Shown: one piece after another, positions 60,851 through 64,000 of the stretch
Position numbering within the stretch: the stretch's first letter is position 1
How the letters are laid out: every line of letters begins with the position of its first letter
Origin: Aldehydirespirator sp965261105
GTDB taxonomy: Bacteria > Actinomycetota > Acidimicrobiia > Acidimicrobiales > Aldehydirespiratoraceae
Direction: 5' to 3'
Assembly: GCA_965261105.1 (NCBI GenBank)
Contig: CBDHCM010000006.1
Coordinates: forward strand, 496,001 to 560,000
DNA length: 64,000 nt
Translations under genes and position numbers: made by a program
Notes under the pieces: model-generated
Told to the model about the DNA's origin: nothing
The model's database searches: none
What the model saw: only the letters and a program-made list of their open reading frames with translations

Positions 60851-62196
60851 TCCCGGTCGTCACGCCGGCTCGGATGGCTGAGATCGACGCGGCCGCGCCC
60901 GAATCGACCGGGTTGCTGATCGAGCGGGCCGGCGCGGCCGTGGCCCGCGCCGCGGTGGAGGTGATGGGCGGACGGTACGGACGCCGCGCAGTGGTGCTGG
61001 CCGGTCCCGGCAACAACGGCGCCGACGGCCGGGCCGCGGCCCGCCGGCTCCGTCGAGAAGGTGTGCGGGTTCGCGTGTTCTCCGCCACCGACGCTCCCCA
61101 GTCGCTGCCCCCGGCGGACCTTTACATCGACGCGGGCTTCGGCACGGGCCTGTCGCGGCCCTACGCGCCGCCGGAGCGTGGCCGGCCCGATGCGCCGGTG
61201 CTGGCCATCGACGTACCGAGCGGTCTCGACGGGCTTACCGGCGACGTCTTGGGCGGACCGGTGTGGAAGGCAGAGCGAACGGTCACGTTCGCGGCGCTCA
61301 AGCCGGGCCTGCTGTTCGGCGAGGGTCCGGCCTCCTGCGGCGCCACAACCGTTGCCGACATCGGCCTCTCCGTCGGCGATGACGATGGCGATGAATGTGC
61401 GCTCTTCACCGACGGCGACGTCGCTGCGCTGCCCGCCGGCACGGGCGCCACCCACAAGTGGAATGCCGCCGCGCTGGTGGTGGCCGGTTCGCCCGGCATG
61501 GGCGGTGCGGCGTCGCTGGCCTGCTCCGCAGCGCTGCGCAGCGGAGCCCGCATGGTCCATCTCAGCGCGCCCGCCTCGGCGGGGGTGGCTTCGCCCATCG
61601 AGGTGGTGCGATCCGAGCCGCCGCTGGCGGTGGACGCCAGTCGCTTCGCGGTGTGCGCGGCCGGACCGGGGCTGGGCACCAGCGAGCGGGCCGCAGCCCG
61701 CCTAGCCGACGCGCTCGCGCTCGGCCTGTCCACAGTCATCGACGCCGACGGCCTGCGTTTGTTGCATGACCCGGCAGTGGCCGCGGCCATGGACCAGCGC
61801 CGGAGTCTCTCGGCCCCTACCGTTCTAACTCCCCATGACGCCGAGATGGAGGCTCTAGTGGGGTGCAGGCCCGGCCCGGACCGGATCGCCGCGGCCCGAG
61901 CGGCCGCGGCCCGCCTGGACGCCGTGGTCCTTCTCAAGGGAGGGCCCACGGTGGCGGCCGACCCGCAGGGGCGCACCAGGATCATCTCCAGCGGCGATGC
62001 CCGTCTGGCCGCGGCCGGCACCGGTGATGTCCTCACCGGCATGATCGCGGGCCGCTTGGCCGGCTTCGGCCCTGAGCGACTGGTCGATCGAGTCGCCGAG
62101 GCTGCGCACCTGCACGGAAGAGCCGCATCCGCCGTCGGAGGGGCGCGGCTGGTGGCCAGTGATCTCCTCGGTGCGCTGAGGACTGTCACACCGTGA
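60847..62196 (+). CDS. nnr: Bifunctional NAD(P)HX epimerase / ADP-dependent dehydratase
   Basis: 449 residues. The N-terminal YjeF_N epimerase domain has LIERAGAAVARAAVEVMGG, VLAGPGNNGADGRAAARRL and IDVPSGLDGLTGD; the C-terminal ribokinase-like domain has KWNAAALVVAGSPGMGGAAS, TVLTPHDAEMEAL and the nucleotide motif AAAGTGDVLTGMIAG. Repairs hydrated NAD(P)H. The conserved HKG.YG of the dehydratase is HKWNAA here, a mild deviation. Standard partner of acpS and alr in Actinobacteria. Confidence 0.93.
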   Translation: MIPVVTPARMAEIDAAAPESTGLLIERAGAAVARAAVEVMGGRYGRRAVVLAGPGNNGADGRAAARRLRREGVRVRVFSATDAPQSLPPADLYIDAGFGTGLSRPYAPPERGRPDAPVLAIDVPSGLDGLTGDVLGGPVWKAERTVTFAALKPGLLFGEGPASCGATTVADIGLSVGDDDGDECALFTDGDVAALPAGTGATHKWNAAALVVAGSPGMGGAASLACSAALRSGARMVHLSAPASAGVASPIEVVRSEPPLAVDASRFAVCAAGPGLGTSERAAARLADALALGLSTVIDADGLRLLHDPAVAAAMDQRRSLSAPTVLTPHDAEMEALVGCRPGPDRIAAARAAAARLDAVVLLKGGPTVAADPQGRTRIISSGDARLAAAGTGDVLTGMIAGRLAGFGPERLVDRVAEAAHLHGRAASAVGGARLVASDLLGALRTVTP

Positions 62197-62272
62197 GTTC
62201 GCTTGGTCTTCGGCGGGCGTGTCGCGCCACGCGCCGTGAGCGCCACCGGACCGCCGTGCGGGCTCGACCGCT

Positions 62273-63418
62273 GTGAGCGCTGCCAGCCTGTCCGCGCGCG
62301 TGGCCAGGGTTCGGCCCGCCGCCATCGAGGCCAATGTCCGGCGCCTTGTCGAGCGGGCCGGCACGGCGGCCCTGTGCGCGGTGGTCAAGGCCGACGGCTA
62401 CGGCCACGGTGCGGTCACTGCGGCCACAGCCGCTCTGGCGGGGGGCGCGTCCTGGCTGGCCGCGGCCACGACTCCCGAAGCCCTGGAGGTGTCCGAGGCG
62501 GCTGAGAGCGCCGGCAGCGATGCGCCTGTGCTCATGCTGTCGGAGATCGCGCCCCGACTCGCGGCCACCGCCCCGGGCCGGTGCCCGGGCAGGGTCCGGT
62601 TCACAGTGGCTTCGGTCGCGGGAATCCAGGCGATGGCGGCCGCACCGGGGCCCGCGCGCGCCATCCACCTGAAGGTGGACACCGGCATGCACCGGATGGG
62701 TGCGCTGCCCACCGAGCTGGACTCAGTCGCTGAGGCCCTTCGAGCGGCCGGAGACCGACTGCGCCTTGAGGGTGTGTGGACGCATCTCGCGATCGCGGAC
62801 GCCCCGAGCGACCCCTTCACAGCGAGGCAATTGGCCCGCTTCGATGAGGCGCTGGCCGGGTTGCGTCGAAACGGCCTGCCCACCGGTGTCGTGCATGCCG
62901 CCAATTCGGCCGGGCTGCTGGCCCACCCCGACTCCTGCCGCGACCTGGTCCGGGCCGGCATCGCCATCTACGGCGTCCCGCCGTCGCCCGAGCTTGAAGG
63001 CGTTGTCTCGCTAGAACCGGCGCTGGAGTTGGTGTCGCGCATCACCGCGGTGCGCAGGGTTGCACCCGGCGAGAGCGTGTCCTACGGACGGCATTGGTGG
63101 GCCACCGAGCCGACCCGGGTGGCCACGGTCGCCATCGGCTACGCCGACGGCATCCGGCGCGACAGCGGCGCCGCCGGCGTGGAAGTGCTGGTGCACGGCC
63201 GCCGATGCCCGATAGTGGGCACGGTGACCATGGATCAGCTCATGGTCGCACTCGCCCCGGCCATTGCCGACGAGGCCACGGCCGGCGACGAGGTGGTGCT
63301 CATCGGTCGCCAGGGCAGCGAGGAGATCACCGCGACCGAGGTGGCCCAGCGGCTCGGCACCATCGCCTACGAGGTTCTGACGTCGATCTCGGCCCGAGTG
63401 CCCCGAGTCACGGCCTAG
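62273..63418 (+). CDS. alr: Alanine racemase
   Basis: 381 residues with GTG start. The PLP lysine is K39 in CAVVKADGYGHGAV, the catalytic tyrosine Y271 in ESVSYGRHWWATEPTRVATV, and the C-terminal domain holds GTVTMDQLMV with the Met/Asp of the active-site entrance. HLKVDTGMHRMG supports the barrel. Supplies D-alanine for peptidoglycan. The GTG at 62236 in another frame is not a better start. Confidence 0.95.
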   Translation: MSAASLSARVARVRPAAIEANVRRLVERAGTAALCAVVKADGYGHGAVTAATAALAGGASWLAAATTPEALEVSEAAESAGSDAPVLMLSEIAPRLAATAPGRCPGRVRFTVASVAGIQAMAAAPGPARAIHLKVDTGMHRMGALPTELDSVAEALRAAGDRLRLEGVWTHLAIADAPSDPFTARQLARFDEALAGLRRNGLPTGVVHAANSAGLLAHPDSCRDLVRAGIAIYGVPPSPELEGVVSLEPALELVSRITAVRRVAPGESVSYGRHWWATEPTRVATVAIGYADGIRRDSGAAGVEVLVHGRRCPIVGTVTMDQLMVALAPAIADEATAGDEVVLIGRQGSEEITATEVAQRLGTIAYEVLTSISARVPRVTA

Positions 63419-63454
63419 CCCGGAGTTGAGCCGACGGTGAAGCCGGCATCGATA

Positions 63455-63495
63455 TTGATGTAGTTGTGCACCTATATGGGAGACAACTACGTCAA
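63455..63495. promoter_or_regulatory. 13-bp inverted repeat in an AT-rich spacer (putative operator)
   Basis: TTGATGTAGTTGT (63455-63467) and ACAACTACGTCAA (63483-63495) are complementary with one mismatch, separated by 15 bp containing CCTATATGG. The spacer is much richer in AT than the surroundings. The spacing resembles operators of dimeric repressors; no repressor gene is adjacent in the window. It could regulate the peptidase downstream or be a relic of a lost module. Confidence 0.5.
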
Positions 63496-63578
63496 TTTCA
63501 TCGAGCGCGCGCCGGGAGGTGCCGCCGGCTCTCTGTGCCGTCACTAGGATCCGAGCGCGATTGACGGAGGCTGGGACA

Positions 63579-64000
63579 ATGTCTGTCGACTTACAGATCC
63601 GTGGAGTGGAGATCGGTCATTGGACCGATCCGGCGGCTTGCACCGGTTGTACCGTGATCGTGCTCCCGCCCGGCACCACCGCCTCCGGCGAGGTGAGGGG
63701 CGGCGCCCCGGCCACCCGCGACTTCGCCCTTCTGGCGCCGGAGCGGCTCGTCGACTGCGTCGACGCGGTCGTCCTCACCGGCGGCTCCGCCTTCGGCCTG
63801 GCCGCGGCCGACGGGGTGATGGAGGTCCTCGAGGCCGAGGGCCGGGGGTTCGACACCCCCCACGGGCCGGTGCCGATCGTGGTGGCCATGGCCCTGTACG
63901 ACCTCGGCGTGGGCGATTCGGCCGTCCGCCCCGGCGTCGCCGCCGGTCGTCATGCGGCCACGAACCGGGCCGCTTCCTCGGAGACCGGCTCGGTGGGGGC
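63579..64000 (+). CDS. P1 (DmpA/S58) family peptidase, 3' part outside window
   Basis: 140 residues are visible: IRGVEIGHWTDPAACTGCTV, GGAPATRDFALLAPERLVDC and VDAVVLTGGSAFGLAAADGV match the start of L-aminopeptidase/D-esterase DmpA-type N-terminal nucleophile hydrolases (the family is autocleaved before a Ser later on, not reached here). ATG 63579 with GGAGG eight bases upstream. Substrate unknown; often an aminopeptidase for beta- or D-peptides. Confidence 0.88.
   Translation, partial: MSVDLQIRGVEIGHWTDPAACTGCTVIVLPPGTTASGEVRGGAPATRDFALLAPERLVDCVDAVVLTGGSAFGLAAADGVMEVLEAEGRGFDTPHGPVPIVVAMALYDLGVGDSAVRPGVAAGRHAATNRAASSETGSVG

Overview
The window is a high-GC chromosomal segment of an actinobacterium, and a member of the class Acidimicrobiia is my best guess. 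This rests on the gene order tRNA-Trp/secE/nusG/rplK/rplA, adk-infA-rpmJ-rpsM-rpsK-rpsD-rpoA-rplQ-truA-rplM-rpsI-glmM, on zinc-type S14, on many GTG starts and TAGnnT -10 hexamers placed 6-9 nt before start codons, and on a mycofactocin-type (NDMA-dependent) alcohol dehydrogenase. I could not run a phylogeny, so the class is an inference.

Layout. (1) 1-10.5 kb is an accessory catabolic region: a 2-oxoglutarate/Fe(II) oxygenase that leaves the window, a Rieske ring-hydroxylating oxygenase, a cytosine-deaminase-like amidohydrolase, a CaiB/BaiF CoA-transferase remnant, a Zn alcohol dehydrogenase, a MoxR ATPase/VWA pair, a gutted LivK-like lipoprotein, an acyl-CoA synthetase and a beta-lactamase-fold hydrolase. 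(2) 10.7-12.2 kb holds tRNA-Thr, tRNA-Met, an ECF sigma/zinc anti-sigma pair and tRNA-Trp. (3) 12.2-29.2 kb is the secE-nusG-rplKA-rplJL-rpoBC block (with a tyrosine phosphatase inserted before rpoB) and the str operon rpsL-rpsG-fusA-tuf-rpsJ. (4) 29.2-37.4 kb interrupts the S10 operon between rpsJ and rplC with five minus-strand genes: a DUF222/HNH protein, a TrpC-like protein, a frameshifted beta-propeller lipoprotein, a polysaccharide deacetylase and an AI-2E-family permease. (5) 37.7-53.1 kb resumes the S10-spc-alpha ribosomal genes with secY, adk, infA and rpoA. (6) 53.1-64 kb is truA, rplM-rpsI, glmM, an oversized GlmS-like protein, acpS, NAD(P)HX repair, alr and the start of a DmpA-type peptidase.

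The striking feature is repeat biology. Two interspersed non-coding repeat families sit at operon seams. Family A (about 100-150 bp, terminal inverted repeat AGAGGCCGAGCGGATAGG, about ten copies plus end fragments) occurs at most seams between core operons. Family B (100 bp, two copies) directly flanks most of the S10-operon insertion. In addition, local tandem duplications with units of 31-114 bp occur throughout. Four of them duplicate a stop/start junction between two essential genes, and in all four the duplication creates an uninterrupted 11-19 codon minicistron that starts like the downstream gene and ends like the upstream one. This suggests that selection kept translational coupling intact. 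Other duplications triple a 12-residue segment inside ribosomal protein L4, frameshift a lipoprotein, and multiply the sequences ahead of catabolic genes.

Functionally the window combines core transcription and translation with cell-wall precursor supply (GlmM/GlmS, Alr), a lipid cofactor step (AcpS) and a degraded, recently rearranged catabolic neighbourhood.
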